Shown: positions 42,631 to 55,001 of the stretch, piece after piece | How positions within the stretch are numbered: the stretch's first letter is position 1 | Layout of the letters: each line of letters begins with the position of its first letter | Assembly: GCA_025526915.1 (NCBI GenBank) | Contig: JAHLKH010000083.1 | Span: forward strand, 47,258 to 111,257 | Source of the DNA: Entophlyctis helioformis | Taxonomy: Eukaryota; Chytridiomycota; Chytridiomycetes; Chytridiales; Chytriomycetaceae | Direction: 5' to 3' | DNA: 64,000 nucleotides | The notes under the pieces: generated by a model | Database searches by the model: none | Told to the model about the DNA's origin: nothing | Seen by the model: the letters and a program-made list of their open reading frames with translations, nothing else | Program-made: the position numbers and the translations under genes

Positions 42631-45600
42631 TCACGACTCGTCGTCATACTGATCCGGCCTGTACCCCTTCCGCTGCGTCAGTTTCCCCATGCTCGCATGC
42701 ATCCGCAGCTTGGATATCGACGACGCCGATCCGTACATGCCGCCGCTCTGTCCCGCAAGCCCGCCTGTCGGCTCCTCGTCCTCTTCCATCAGCTCCGACA
42801 GGATCCGGTCTTCCACATCGCCGCCGTCGTTGCGCTTGACGCTGTGCGACCGGTTGCTCCAGCCCTTGGCGCCGCGTGCATTCATGTTGCCGTCGTCGTC
42901 AATGTAGTCGTCGTCGTTGTAGTTGACGGCATCGACGTTGCCGGCGTCGTCGTCGTAGGACGGGTCGTCTTCCCGGCCGCGCGAATGCGCGTTCTGGAGC
43001 GAGTCGTGGTCAGAGTCTGTGCCCCCATCGCCATCGTCTGCGTCCCTGCTGCCGCGTCGTGGGCCGGTCGTGTGTCGCTTAAGTGACCCGCTGCCATGAT
43101 ACTGCTTCTGCTGTTGATGCTGTTGCCGGTCGTCCTCCTCTTCCTCGTCTTCTTCTTCGAGCGGGTCGAGCGAGCTCCTGTTGTTGCCGAAACTGATGGT
43201 CGCTTTGCGCAGCGATATGCCTCCACCGCCCATGTTGCCGACCGTGCCAAGATTGCCCATGCCCGTGCCCATGCCCATGCCCATGCCCATGCCGTCGTCA
43301 TCGTTCATCTCGGCAGACATGCCATTGGGTGTATACGCGCCATACGAATAGTATCCGCCGTCTCCACCGCCACCCGTGTAGGCGGCAGCACCACCGCCCA
43401 TGTATGCCGACATCTTGTGCGTCGCGTATCCGCCGACTTGGGACGCGCCAACCTTGAACTGCTCTTCAAACGGCGACACGCGGCCCATCTCGAGCCGCTC
43501 GATGCGGATCTGCACGCCTAACCAGACTGCCAGAACGATCAGTAAAAACGCAGTTGTTGTGGCCATGGCGGCGCCGGTGGCCTTGAAGCTAGGCGGGATG
43601 GCGTAGAGCTTGATGATCCGCTGCGACGTGAACGAGCAGTAGGTGTAGTTGGACGGCGACGACGTGTCGAGCGGGTTGGTTGTCGCCTCGATGAGAAAGT
43701 AGTATGATGGACTGGGCTGCGAGAGCGTGGGCAGGATATTTTCGCACGGGCTGCCGTGATTACAGACCCATCTGTCGCAGCACCGCGTTAGTCAATGGGC
43801 TCTCTACCCACTAAGACGCGTTGTTCTGCTTTACCTCATGCCGACGGATTTGCTGAGAAGCGGCGAGCCGTCGGGGAGCTTCCATGGCGATGCTGTCATC
43901 CACACCAATGTAGTGCTGCCACCGCTTCCCGGATTGACAGCTGCCATCTCGCTGCTAGTGTAGGCCGTGACGGTGTCCAGCGTGGGCCCGCCGCCAACGA
44001 TGCGCAGCGTATGCAGGTCCGTGTACTCCAAATGCGTCGAGGCAATCGGATCGTCAATCACCAGGCTCGGCATGAACTCTGCGTCAAACGAGACGCAGGG
44101 CACGGCTGTCGACCCGTCGACACACTCAAACTCGGGCAGCGTCTCTGTGTGCGACATGAAGTCCAGTTTGGTGTGAAGGGGGCAGCCCGAGTACACGGGT
44201 ATGCGGATGGATGTCGAGAGGCTGCTGCTGTCCATGGAGCAGTCCATCGAGTCGGATTCCAGCGTGATGGACAGCACAGTGGGCGGCGATGTGTACACGG
44301 CCGCCATTTGCACACCGGCGAGCCCAAGATCCGTCACGAGGATGCGGTACGTGACGCTGGCGTCTTGGACAGACTCGACCCGATGCGACCGGATCTGAAT
44401 GGCAGAGATGTCGCTCAGCTTGAATGAAAGGCGGAGGCTCGCGAGGTCGGCTGGCGATGCCGCTGCCAGCTTGATCTCGAAATTGTACTGGTTGTACATG
44501 TCGAGGTAGATGGACGACGGTGGCTGGGACTGAGTGACCAGCGTCGTGTCAATGACCGGACGTGTGTCGTCCTTGAGATCGCTCAGCCTGGTCTTGACAC
44601 TACCCTCGCACGGATTGTCAGCGGACGACGCCACATGCGCCAGTGCCACTCACCGCCATGACTCACCTGCGCAGAATCGTGCCGGTCTGGATGTACCGGT
44701 AGGATATGCCAGTCACTGGACAGCTCTTCCCGCTCGCGAACTCTGAGAACGACACCACGTCCGTGTACCGCAGCAGGCTCCGTGCCAACGTGCCAGTGCT
44801 CGCACCCACATTGACAGCGAGACTCTGTTCGTACAAATCGTCCGCGTCGTCGTAGTGCAGCATGTACACGGTGCCCGGCGTTGACCTGGACCGCGACAGC
44901 GGCACAAGCCGCCGCGACCCGGTCAGTCCGGTCCATATCTGGTTGTCTGAGGTGCCGAACGCGTACGGGCCAGACGGCGATGACACGAACGAGGTGATTG
45001 GCGTGGATGCCATGGACCGCGCGAGGAACATGGACTTGCCCGCATCGGGACTGTGTCAGCAACACGTGTTAGCAGCACGTCCACCATTTCCTTTGGCGCA
45101 TTGCAAGAGACGGCATGCGATGAGCAACACACCTGTAGAAAAGAGCCGAGCCGTAGACATAGAAGTCTGACGAGATGGACGCATGGAATGCCAGCCGTGT
45201 CAAGGCAACAGCCTCGGGCGACGTCACGGTCAGCAGTCCCGAAAACGCATCGGTGACCGAGGCGTCGGTGTTCCACAGTCGCTGGAACGGCGTCTGGCCG
45301 GATACCTCTGTGGACGCGGGCACGGTCGAGGGGAACCTGAACGTCAGCACCCACGACGTGTCGGACAGCCTGTAAGTGACGAGGTAGTAGACGGATGCCG
45401 ATTGTACGAGAAAGACGATCGCGCGGGTGCCGGTGGATGGCGATGACGCGTCCAGGATTGTGATGGCGGCGCTGGAGAAGATGGCATCGGCCATGGTGCG
45501 GCTTGATGCATCCTGCGCAGCATGTCGATCATCGCATGTTAGTTGGATGGGATGCGGCAGTGGGCCATGCCATGCCATGCCATTCCACAACGCGTGCATG

Positions 45601-47008
45601 ACGACTTGCCAGCAGCTCGGCGATGGTGTATGCTTCGCCGCGCAGCCACCATACGCGGCCTGCGTCTGTGCCGGACCCGATAAACACGACCGGCGACCAT
45701 GCGGACACAATGTTTGCTGGTTGCTGGGTCGGGTACGCCATGCGGCCAATGCATTTGGCCAGTACGTTGGTCCACTGCACCGATGTTTTGGATGTATACG
45801 GCACGTTGGCCATGACGATGCCGCCCTGTACATGCAGCAGAGTCGAGTTCCTCAGCATGATCGTGCCGGCGATCTTGAGTGTCGAAGGCGATGACGCGCC
45901 ACTGCACACGTCGACATCTGCCGTCAATGGGGGTCAGTTTCTGGCTGCCATTGTGGAATGAGAGCATGAGGATGCTTGCGCACCTGCTTGGACGGATGAC
46001 GGCACAGTGAAGGACAAGAGACTGATGCTGCTAAACTTGTCGGTCGATTGCAGCACCAGGCTCCCGCCCGTGCTGGTGACGGTCGACACCCAGTGCGCCG
46101 ACAGGCCCGGCACATGCGCGATGCTCGCGCTCACGCTTGCTCCAAAGACGGCATGGCTGATGGGTGCTGCGATGGCACTCCCCACGGAGATATCCGAGAC
46201 GCCGGCCGGGATCCACGAGACGCGGATGCTGAACACGAGCGGAAGGATGCCGCCGATAGCGAGCCGCGGCGTGACGATAGCGCCGAGCGTGACAGACATG
46301 GCGGCAGTACCCGCGCTGCTGGTCGTGAACGGCACCGTCCAGTCCACGTCGCCAGCCTTTATATCTGCGACAGCCCCGCGCGCTTCCAGTGTTAGCAAGA
46401 CGGTCTGGCTGGCGCGTTGTGGCGAGCATGGATGCTGCTCACTGTATATCCAAGTGCCGTTGAGGGACCGTGTCGACAACGCCGACTGCCGAACGTCCGT
46501 CTCGATCTCGGGGTACCCGCCCATGGTCGACAGCTCTGCCGCGCACACCTCGCACACCGAGCTGTCTGCCTTTGTTGTCCGGCACGGCACGGTCAGTCGA
46601 CGGTCATGGCCACCAGGACGGGAGACGGATGGCGGCACTCACACTATTGAGGATACGGATCTTGAGATAGTAGCTGGTTTTCTCGCGCACGAGGGCGGCT
46701 GCCGTGCCCCATGGCACTGCCGTGCTCGAGTAGTTGTAGTTTGCCTCGGTGCGTTCAACCACAGTCCAGTCCCTAAACACATGAACGTTGCATGTCAGAT
46801 GTACAGACACGCAGACGGGCAGACGGACAGACAGTGTGCGTGCGAGCATGGGGTGAGCGCACCACTTGTAGAGGGCAGCGTCGCGAGCCAGTGACGACGC
46901 CGACTGCACTGGCGGCATGCAGGGCAGGAGCAGCAGCACCAGCAGTGGCAGCAGTTGCAGCATTGCTGGCACGACCGACACGCTCGCGACACGAAACGCG
47001 ACCATCAT
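42631..47008 (-). CDS. CatSper auxiliary subunit, delta/epsilon-like
   Basis: CatSper is the Ca2+ channel of sperm flagella; delta and epsilon are single-pass subunits with large extracellular heads. Eight exons (starts near 47008, 46772, 46569, 45917, 45512, 45050, 44599, 43771) join in frame to about 1279 residues. A signal peptide (LLPLLVLLLLPCMPPVQSAS) starts the protein. The head is beta-rich (FVSSPSGPYAFGTSDNQIW). The family-diagnostic region near residues 750-950 reads GCPLHTKLDF, FECVDGSTAVPC, LRIVGGGPTLDT, YTSSEM and LVWMTA, then WVCNHGSPC, SYYFLIEATTNPLD and YTYCSFTSQRIIKLYAIP, followed by one TM (TAFLLIVLAVWLGVQIRI). The cytosolic tail is long (about 290 residues) with a Met-Gly repeat and acidic clusters. 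No frameshifts. Confidence 0.8.
45513..45609 (-). other. GC-AG intron in the CatSper-like gene
   Basis: GAGCTGCTG/gcaagt...ctgcgcag/GATGCATCA joins AELL to DASSRT in phase 0. The adjacent GT donor would break the frame. Confidence 0.7.
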
Positions 47009-47105
47009 GGGCGAGTTGAGATGTTGCAGGCAACAAACGACAAACGCCAACACGGTCCAATGTTCAGCACGCATGTACAGCACGTCCGCCTGCAATTTTA
47101 TTGCC

Positions 47106-50100
47106 TCAAGACGCCGAGACGCGACTATTGCCACTATTACCACCGCCCGTATTATCAAACAGCTTGGCAAGGATCCATCCAATGTTGAGTATGCCGCACA
47201 GACACCCGCCGACGGCCAGGCCAGCCGACAACGGCCGCCGCCACCCGCCCGTCTCCTCGGTCGTCAGCCGCCAGTAAAACAGGGCAGGCAGCACAAAGCA
47301 CACGACGACGCCCGACGTGCCGCCGACAAACGACATGATGACCTCGACTTCCGAGAACCAGAGGGCCGTAAAGTACACGAGGAGCAGCGCAAACGAAGTG
47401 AGAACGAGCCGCCGCCCGCCCTCTTCCTGCATGGACTCTTGCAGCAGGTGCACAACGTGCGACCACGTCTTTCGCCACGACGCGGACAGGGCGGGCAGCT
47501 GGGACGATGGCGTCGAGAAGAGCATCGACGGCCGTCTGGACGTGGGAGCCGACGACGACGACGACGACAGGAGCGATGCTGTGGATTCGCCGAGCGGCTG
47601 GTAGCCGTACGCGTGAGCGACACGCCAGCGGTAGCCGAGCGTGTTCAGAATCGAGTCGAGCGATGCGCGGCATGGATGCACTTGGATCGGCACGGACAGC
47701 GCAGCCAGCAGGGCATACATGAGCCGCCCCACGACGACCAGGAACGTGTCGGGAACTGTCCACGTGCGCATGTGTTGTCAGTGCATGTGCAGTCAAGGGA
47801 CAATAAAGTGGCAGCGACTCACGGTTGTCGAATAAGACGACGTTTGTGGAGTCGCCGAATGCGAGGTACCCGACGATGCCGACTGCGAGGTAGAGACCGG
47901 CTACGGACATGACGCTCATATCGATGACGCGTCTGATGCGCATGACGGTCTCTGGCGCCAGGCCACTGCCATGGTACGTGGCATCAATCTCGTTGTAGAT
48001 GGTGAAGATCTGCCAAGGCGGGCAAACAAGACGCGTGTGTGAGTTCAGGCCAGCCAGAGAGCTGCGACTCGCAGCCAGGAAACGAAAGTCGAGAATGCAC
48101 TCACGTTCTGGTGGCAAGTGAACGCAAAGATGTAGATGGTGATGCTCTCAAACGCCTCGAGTTTGAGCGAGAACCACGGCACAGACGGGTGGTCGACCAG
48201 CCGGCCGTGGTGCGGGTGCGGCACTATGAAGCTGAGGCCAATGACAACAAAGGCCAGGTACAGGGCTGCTCCCAGGGCGGTTGACGAGAACCACCAAAAG
48301 TCGTCGACCGATCTCGCATAGCAGAGCGGGCCAATGACGACAATGAAGGCTGAAGTTGGTTAGATTGCGGGGGCAAGTCGGTCAGTCCAAGTCGGCAAGC
48401 ATACACACGCCGAGTCTGGATTTCGCGTAAACAACAGGGCACCCACCAAAGATCCAAAACTGGGGGTTCTGCAGGACGCCGGCCAGCCAGGAGCCGACCA
48501 GGTCCGCCGGGAAAAGGTAGGCAGCGGCCGCAGGCATGGAGTCTGCGATAGCGACCAGATACGACACGGCAAACCCAAAGCAGCTGACAGCCATTGCAAT
48601 GTCCGCCCACACCGCGCCACGGCGGCCCATGGCCGTTTTCGCCAGCGCGCCGTACGACGGCTCGCCCTGGGCGATGAACAGCGACGTGTGCGAAGGGATG
48701 CGGCCGCCGCTTGCTGAGCCGTAGGCGAGCTGGGCAGACGAGACGAGAAGCCGCAGCGAGAACCAGGTGGCGGCAGCAGACGCAAAGACGAGGAAAATGC
48801 CGTATCCCAGGCCGACAGTCGCGAATGCGTAGGGTATGCTCATGAGGCCCGTGCCCATGATGGTGTTGCACAGGTCGATCACAGACGCGGTGACTAGCGT
48901 GTGTGTGTGCGTTGTGTATGCGATTGCAGTTGAAGGGTGTCAGTCACAGAACGACACGACGCGACAGGATCGACGCGGGCAGAGAGGCCGTGGGCCACAG
49001 CAAGCACGCACCAGACGGATACGGCCTGCCGTGCATGTTGAGGCGCGGCGGAGGCGGCTCGCGCGTCTGCGGATAGAGCAGCGTGGGCCGCGACGATATC
49101 GGGATGCCCAGCATCTCTGGCGGCACGGGCGGCGGGTATCGCGGCGGCTTGGTCAGCAGATCGTCATGGTCCTCCACGACGCTGCCGCCGGCGGCAGAGG
49201 CGCAGTAGAGCGAGGCGTCATGCAGGCTGTTGCACACTGAGGCGCGACGCTCGTGGGCAGCGGGCTGCTGGTCGTCCGTGTAGGTGGCGAGCGTGGCGAG
49301 CGTGTCCAGCGCTGTGTTGCTCTTGAAGATGAGAGATCCGGCCGACTGCAGAGTGCGGTCTATGCTGTAGCTGCGGCTGTGGCTGCGGCTGTGTGTGTAC
49401 GGGCCGGTATGCGACGGCAGCGATGCCGCCATGGTTGTCTGCGACCCATATGGGCCGATCGGTGCAGCAGCCGAGGAAGAGTCGCTGTGGTCGTAGTCGT
49501 GGTGATGCTGGTGATGCTGGTGATGGGCGAGTGCATCTGGATGTGGCGGATCGGACGGAACATACGGATCGTAGAGATCGTGGGGATCCGGCGAGGCAGA
49601 CGAGGCCGACTGGGGGTTGGGATGGAGCGACGCATGCGGCACAGACATGCGCTGCTTGAGGCGGGCGGAGGAGCGCTGGGTTGCGGTTGAAACCGAGGCG
49701 CGACGGTGCAAGGCGTGTGTGTGTGCGTGAGCGTGTGTGGCGAGTTCCGATGGCGACGGGCTGCCGGACGGCGGACGCAGCAGCTGGAGCGGGATGTGGG
49801 CGGCGGCCGGCGACGGCGACGGGTCGGGCGACGAGAACGTGCGGTGGACGGCGGCGGCGGTTGTGGGCGGGTGGGGCGGGAGGGCGGACAGCGACGGGCG
49901 GCGGGCGTGCGGCAGCGACAGCGAGTGGCCGTGGGCGTGACCGTGGCCGTGGCCGTGTGTGTGCGCAGCAGACGACGACGCAGACGCAGCCGCGAGGAAC
50001 TGCGACGTGCTGAGGGCTCTGCGGTGGCTGCGGTGGGCGGTTGGTGGCTGCGGTGGTGGTGCAGACGCAGACGACGACGACGACACAGACGGCAACGACG

Positions 50101-50200
50101 CTGCTGCTGGTGGTTGTGGTGGTTGTGGTTGCGGACGTGGCTGCTCGCTGCCGGTGTCGGTGTCGCTGTTGGTTGGCGACGCTCGTCGATGCTCAAACAT
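47106..50200 (-). CDS. AAAP-family amino-acid transporter with long disordered N-terminus
   Basis: The family moves amino acids by H+ or Na+ coupling, often at the vacuole in fungi (AVT proteins). The first exon encodes a disordered N-terminal extension of about 395 residues, with a His-Gly repeat (HTHGHGHGHAHGHS) and a His/Gln run. The transporter core starts VIDLCNTIMGTGLMSIPYAF, the diagnostic first helix, and about ten further hydrophobic segments follow (WADIAMAVSCFGFAVSYLV, VAGLYLAVGIVGYLAFGD, VILSFVGGTSGVVVCF-like VIMSFVGGTSGVVVCFVLPA). A hydrophilic loop interrupts the last helices (about 47450-47600). Introns lie near 49011-48902, 48445-48360, 48105-48010 and 47820-47760. The stop is 97 bp from the CatSper-like ATG on the same strand. 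Confidence 0.8.
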
Positions 50201-50327
50201 CGCCGCGTTGGAAAGCGCCGCGTGTCGACGCGCACGGAGCCACGCGGCAGTCAGAAGTAGTCGGTCGGTGGTCGGTCGGTGGTCGCGCAGTAGCCAGCAG
50301 TAGCCGCCCAGTAGCCGGGCCCTTTAT

Positions 50328-53300
50328 TCACACACGCCCGCCCGCCTGCGACTCGAGCAGCGCCAGCCGCGCGTGCAGCTGCTGGTTCTCGACGCGCACG
50401 CGCGCGAGCTCGCTCTCCAGGTCCGAGATGCGGCTCTGCAGCAGCCGCTGTTCTGCTTGTCCCGCCTGTTCTGCCTGCCCTGTACGAGCTGCCTGCCCCG
50501 CCTGCGCGTCGGGCTTTACTTGGCCGTGGCCGGGAAACGCCGACGCTGCCGGCAGCGACGACTGCGCAGACGACGACTCGGACGACGACAGCAGCTCAAG
50601 CGACGCGCCAGGCGTGCTCGTCGAGTGGTGATGTCCGTGCCCATGCACATGCCCGTGCCCATGCCCGTCCACGTGCCCCGCAAACAGCTCCAGCTCAAGC
50701 AGCTGCCCCGTCGTGGGCCGCTTGCACGGGTCGTCGGCCATCATCCACAGCACAAGCGCAGACTCCTTGGGCCGCGTCTTGAGGAACGTGTCCGGCAGGA
50801 TCCCCGCCCGCAGGTTGCTCAGCAGCGATGCGCGCTCCATGCTCGTCGACAGCGGGTGCAGCAGCTCAAACAGGATAATGCCGAGCGAGTACACGTCGGA
50901 CGGGTACGAGTACACTGTCGACTGGTTGCGCTTGGGATCCAGCTGCTCTGGCGACGCGTACTGTCAAGTTGCGTAGGTGCGTGGGTCGGTGGTTCGAGGG
51001 TCAGTCCAGCCGCACGGCTGTCACACAGATCAAGCGATGCACATACAGTCACCGTGCCGACGCCAATCGTCTGTGCAACGCGTCTCCCTTGCAGGCCCGG
51101 TCCGTCCTCGCTCGCCATCATGTCCGCCATGGTAGCCAACCCGAAATCGCCCAGTTTCCATTCGCCACCGCCACCGCTGCTGCTGCCACCGACGTGGCGT
51201 CCACGGCCGCCCTCGCCCACACCGTCCGGCTTCCAGTAAATATTCTTGGGCTTGATATCTCGGTGGATGAGGCCCATCGAATGCACGTGCTCAAGCCCCA
51301 GCAGGATATGCTGGAAACACGCCAGCGCCTCCGACTCGCGCAAATCGCCTGCATCCGCGTGCCGGCTTTGCGCGTACGACCCGTTCCGTTCTAGCAACCA
51401 GTCGTGCAGCGTCTGCTCGCAGAGCTCCATCTGGATAAACAGCGTCAGCTCGCTGGATGGCCGCATGGCCGTGCTGTGCAGTGGCTGGGACGGGCTGGTG
51501 CTCTCGATCGTGCTTGCTGTGTGCAGCGATATGGTTGTTGTTGATACAGACTTGCCTGCTGCCGATGCTTCCGTGCGTCCAGTCTGCGATGCCGCCACAA
51601 ACTGAATGTCGTCATCGTCCTCGTCATCCTCGTCATCCTCCTCATTATCATCATCATCCTCCTCATCCTCCTCCTCCTCCTCCTCCTCCGTCGACTCGTC
51701 GCGGCTCGACTCGGATGCAAGCCACGGCCGGCCGCCAGTCCCAGATGTTTCAATCAACGACGACTTGTTCTGCCGAGACTGCCGAGACCGCCGAGACGCG
51801 CCGGTCCAGTAGCTCGACTCTTCCTCATCGCCATACTCGTCATCAAATCCGTCATACGAGGGATCGCTCGCATCACTCGCCGATGAGCTCCACGGCACGG
51901 CATGCTCAAACCACGACGAGTAGTACCGCACAACGTGTGTGTCTGCAATCCGTGCCAGCAGCTTGACTTCCCGCAGTATCTGTCACCAGCCATTCGGAAT
52001 GAGCAACACGCACAAGGCGTCCAGGCATCCATCCATCCATCCATCGAGGACACTCACTCGCTCGAGATGCTTGGCACTGTGCTTGGTCAGCCGTATCTTC
52101 TTGATGGCATACTCGCGGCCGTCCAGCTTGTTGCGGCAGCGATGCACGCGGCCAAACGCACCGCGGCCCAGACAATCCAGCTCGATAAAGTCGTCCTTGT
52201 ACCGCGACGTCTGCGGCTGCAGGAAATCTGAAAAGTCGAGCGACAGGCCCCGTGCGCTAGGCAGCCCTGTTGTGCCAGATGCCGACCCCGACCCCGACCG
52301 GTGCACACCGGGATGGACCAGACTCGATCGCGAAAGCGAAATAGGCGTGCCGTCATCGGTGTACATGGGTTCGTCGTCCGAGGCTGTGCGGTGGGGTATG
52401 GCCATGGCCGGCGAGGCGAGGCTGGCAAGCGAGTTGGAGAGGGACTGGGTTGAATGCGAATGCGAGTGCGAGTGCGAGTGTGAGTCGGAATGCGAGCGGG
52501 CATGGGGCTGTGGCTCGGATGCAGCAGGCGACGACGCAGACGAGTGGAATGGATGACGACCCAGACCTGGCGGCGTGGCGGGCGGCGCGGGCTCGAGTGC
52601 CGTGTAGGTCAGCAGCCGCTGGCTGTTCTCGGACGCGTCGACGGCCGCCATGGCGTCAATGACCAGCTGCCGGAACGCGCGCTTGTAGCTCTCGCGGACG
52701 CCCGACAGCTCGTCGATGAAGTCGCTCGAATCGATGATCTGTCCAGCACGGAACGGGGCGGGGATTAGCAAGCGCCAGTTTGCAATGGCGTCGTCGCGGT
52801 GCCGGTGCATGCCCAGAACGTACTCCCATGTGCGACAGCTGCTTGCAGAGCACAAAGAACAGCCGCCGGTTGCGCTCGCCCGACTGGTCGTACAGCATGC
52901 AAAAGTTCTGTCGGTGTGGTGTGAGCGCTGCGCGTCAGCTCGCCATCCAGCTCGCCATCCAGCACGCCGTCCAGTTCGCCGTCCAGCGCGACGGGATCTG
53001 CACGCGGTCGGCACGCACCTCGAGAAGCGAGACAAGCAGCAGCTGCGATTGCCGGCTCTTGCGCAGCCGCTCCGTGCGGCGCTGCACCGCATACGCCGAC
53101 GACGGCGGCAGCTTGGCGTTGGCGTCCTTTGCGTTGGCGTCGTTGGCGTCCTTGGCGTCCTTGGCATGCACAGGCTGCTGGACATGCGGCGCGATGGGAT
53201 CCGCGTCCGGAACGTCCGAGTGCGACGCATCGAGGCCGTCGGCAGCGCGAGCAGCATGAGTCGGAATGCCATGGCTCAGCTGCGGGACGGGCTGGCCGTG

Positions 53301-53833
53301 CGGCAGGGCATCCGGTGCATCCGGGGCCGCAGCGGCTATCGCCAGCGCGGAATCTATCCAAGGCACGATGCCCAAGGCACGATGATGTGAGCACGCTGGT
53401 GGCGTCCAAGGCAGCAGAAGGTTCTGGAAGGCGGCAGAAGGCAGAAGGCAGAAGGCAAAAGGCAGCAGGCGGCATCGGGCATGGCGGGCATGGCGGGATG
53501 CCGCACGATGCGTCGGAGGGCATTGGCAGGCGGGCAGGCGGGCGACGTACCGTCGAGCGGCAGCGGGTCGCACAGGCCGAGCACGGCGGCGTCCTCGGTC
53601 AGCAGCGCCTGGCTGAAGCTGGCAAACGAGCGCAGCGTCGTGCGGGACGCAAACTGGCGCAGGCCGGCAGCCAGCGGCTGTTGTGGCTCCTGCTGCTGTG
53701 GATGGCTGGCTGCTGCTCCTGCTACTGCTGTGGATGCGGCTGTGCTTGTCGAGGTTGTCGAGGTTGTCGTCGTTCGAGAGGTTGTTGTTGTTGTTCTAGA
53801 GGTTGTGGCCACGGTTGGACGGCTGCTCGCCAT
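50328..53833 (-). CDS. HRI-like eIF2alpha kinase
   Basis: Phosphorylates eIF2alpha to throttle translation under stress. Start MASSRPTVATTSRTTTT. The HRI-type N-terminal helical region reads SQLLLVSLLE, NFCMLYDQSGERNRRLFFVL and CKQLSHMGV. N-lobe: GRGAFGRVHRCRNKLDGREY, AIKKIRLT, REVKLLARIADTHVVRYYSS. An acidic insert (about 51610-51690, Asp/Glu run) precedes FIQMELCEQTLHDWL, a feature of eIF2alpha kinases. Catalytic HRDIKPKN, KLGDFGLA and activation segment GVGT...YASPEQL are all intact. After the kinase come a His-Gly stretch and a coiled coil (RISDLESELARVRVENQQLH). HRI rather than GCN2: no RWD, pseudokinase or HisRS-like region. The first intron (about 53552-53356) holds a ctgcctt repeat. 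Confidence 0.85.
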
Positions 53834-53967
53834 GTCCGTGTTGCAGAACACGGCGGCAAGTATGGTAACTTGTAAAATAGCATATATTATGGCATCGCAC
53901 ACGGCACACGGCACACGGCACTCGGCACACGGCACTAAGCAAACACTTTGGACGATCCCCGTCGCCA

Positions 53968-55001
53968 TCACACATGCACGGCGCCTGCTGGCTTGGCCGT
54001 CTTGACCTCGCGCATGGCGTGGCCCGCGTACGGATCACCGTTGCTGTCGAGATCCAGCCCGCGCTCTGCGTCTGCCGGCCACACGGCCGCCGCATCAACG
54101 CCGCCCGCCGCGTAGCGATCCATGACACGGTCGCGCAGCCGTGCAAGGCCCCACGCCATGCCAAAGAACAGCGCATACAGGGCCGTGAAGATGACGATGC
54201 CAATGAGCGCCACAAACGCATTCGCCTTGAAGTCCAGTGCCTCAAAGAACGGGTACGGCCACGGCACGCCAAAGGCGTAAAAGAGCGTGTACGTGTACGC
54301 GGCATACGCGTACAGGGTTGCAAACAGCAGGAACACGCGGTGGCCGCGCACGGGTAGCCGGTTCGACCACAGCTCGGCCTGCATGATCAGAAAGTTGGCG
54401 CTGTGTGCGTTGACGAGCGTGAACAGCAGCAGCGGGTCGGTCACGTTCTTGAACATGCCCGTCAGAAGCGTCCAGAAGATGATGGACACGATCCACGAGA
54501 GCGAGTAGGAGAGCGTAAACAGGATCTCGACGCCTGTGATGGCCCATTGCGGGATACTTTCTGCGGCCGCGGATGCACCTGTCCACAGCGAGTAGATGCC
54601 AACGAAGGATGCGATGCTGGTTTGGGATTGATCGGTGCAGATGCGGATAGATGGACGGTGAGTTGGATGGATGGGATGGGATGAACGGCCCAAGTCACGG
54701 TTGGCATTGGCACACACGGACAGACACGGACAGACACAACTTACAACATGTACAGGGAGATGCCCATCCACGAGAGGTTGGTGAGGAAGCGGAAGTAGTG
54801 GCCGCCCTCGGGGATGATGTACATGAGGCCAAACACCAGCACGTAGCAGGCAGCGACAAGGCGGCAGCCGGCAGCACGCTCGGGACAGGATGCGCGACGT
54901 CGTGGCCGAGGCAGCGTGCTGCGGGGCAGCCCGTAGCCCATGAACCGCATGAATGCCGATGGCGGTGTTGTTGGTGTTGGTGTCGCTGTTGCTGTCGTCA
55001 T
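53968..55001 (-). CDS. Multipass membrane protein, Rolling stone / FAR-17a-like
   Basis: Two exons (55001-54745, 54616-53968) give 301 residues with about six hydrophobic helices: LVAACYVLVFGLMYIIP, GHYFRFLTNLSWMGISLYMF, ILFTLSYSLSWIVSIIFWTL, VFLLFATLYAYAAYTYTLFY and FVALIGIVIFTALYALFFGM. The pattern FRFLTNLSW...SLYM, a Trp-rich loop, then NAHSANFLIMQAELWSNRLPV resembles the Rolling stone and FAR-17a/AIG1 family (some members are FAHFA hydrolases). Assignment by pattern only. The stop is 134 bp upstream of the HRI-like start, same strand. Confidence 0.6.

Noticed and set aside
42631..47008. Assignment as CatSper beta
   Set aside because: The VGGGPTLDT, SPC and YTYC series matches the delta/epsilon group better than the beta C-terminus.
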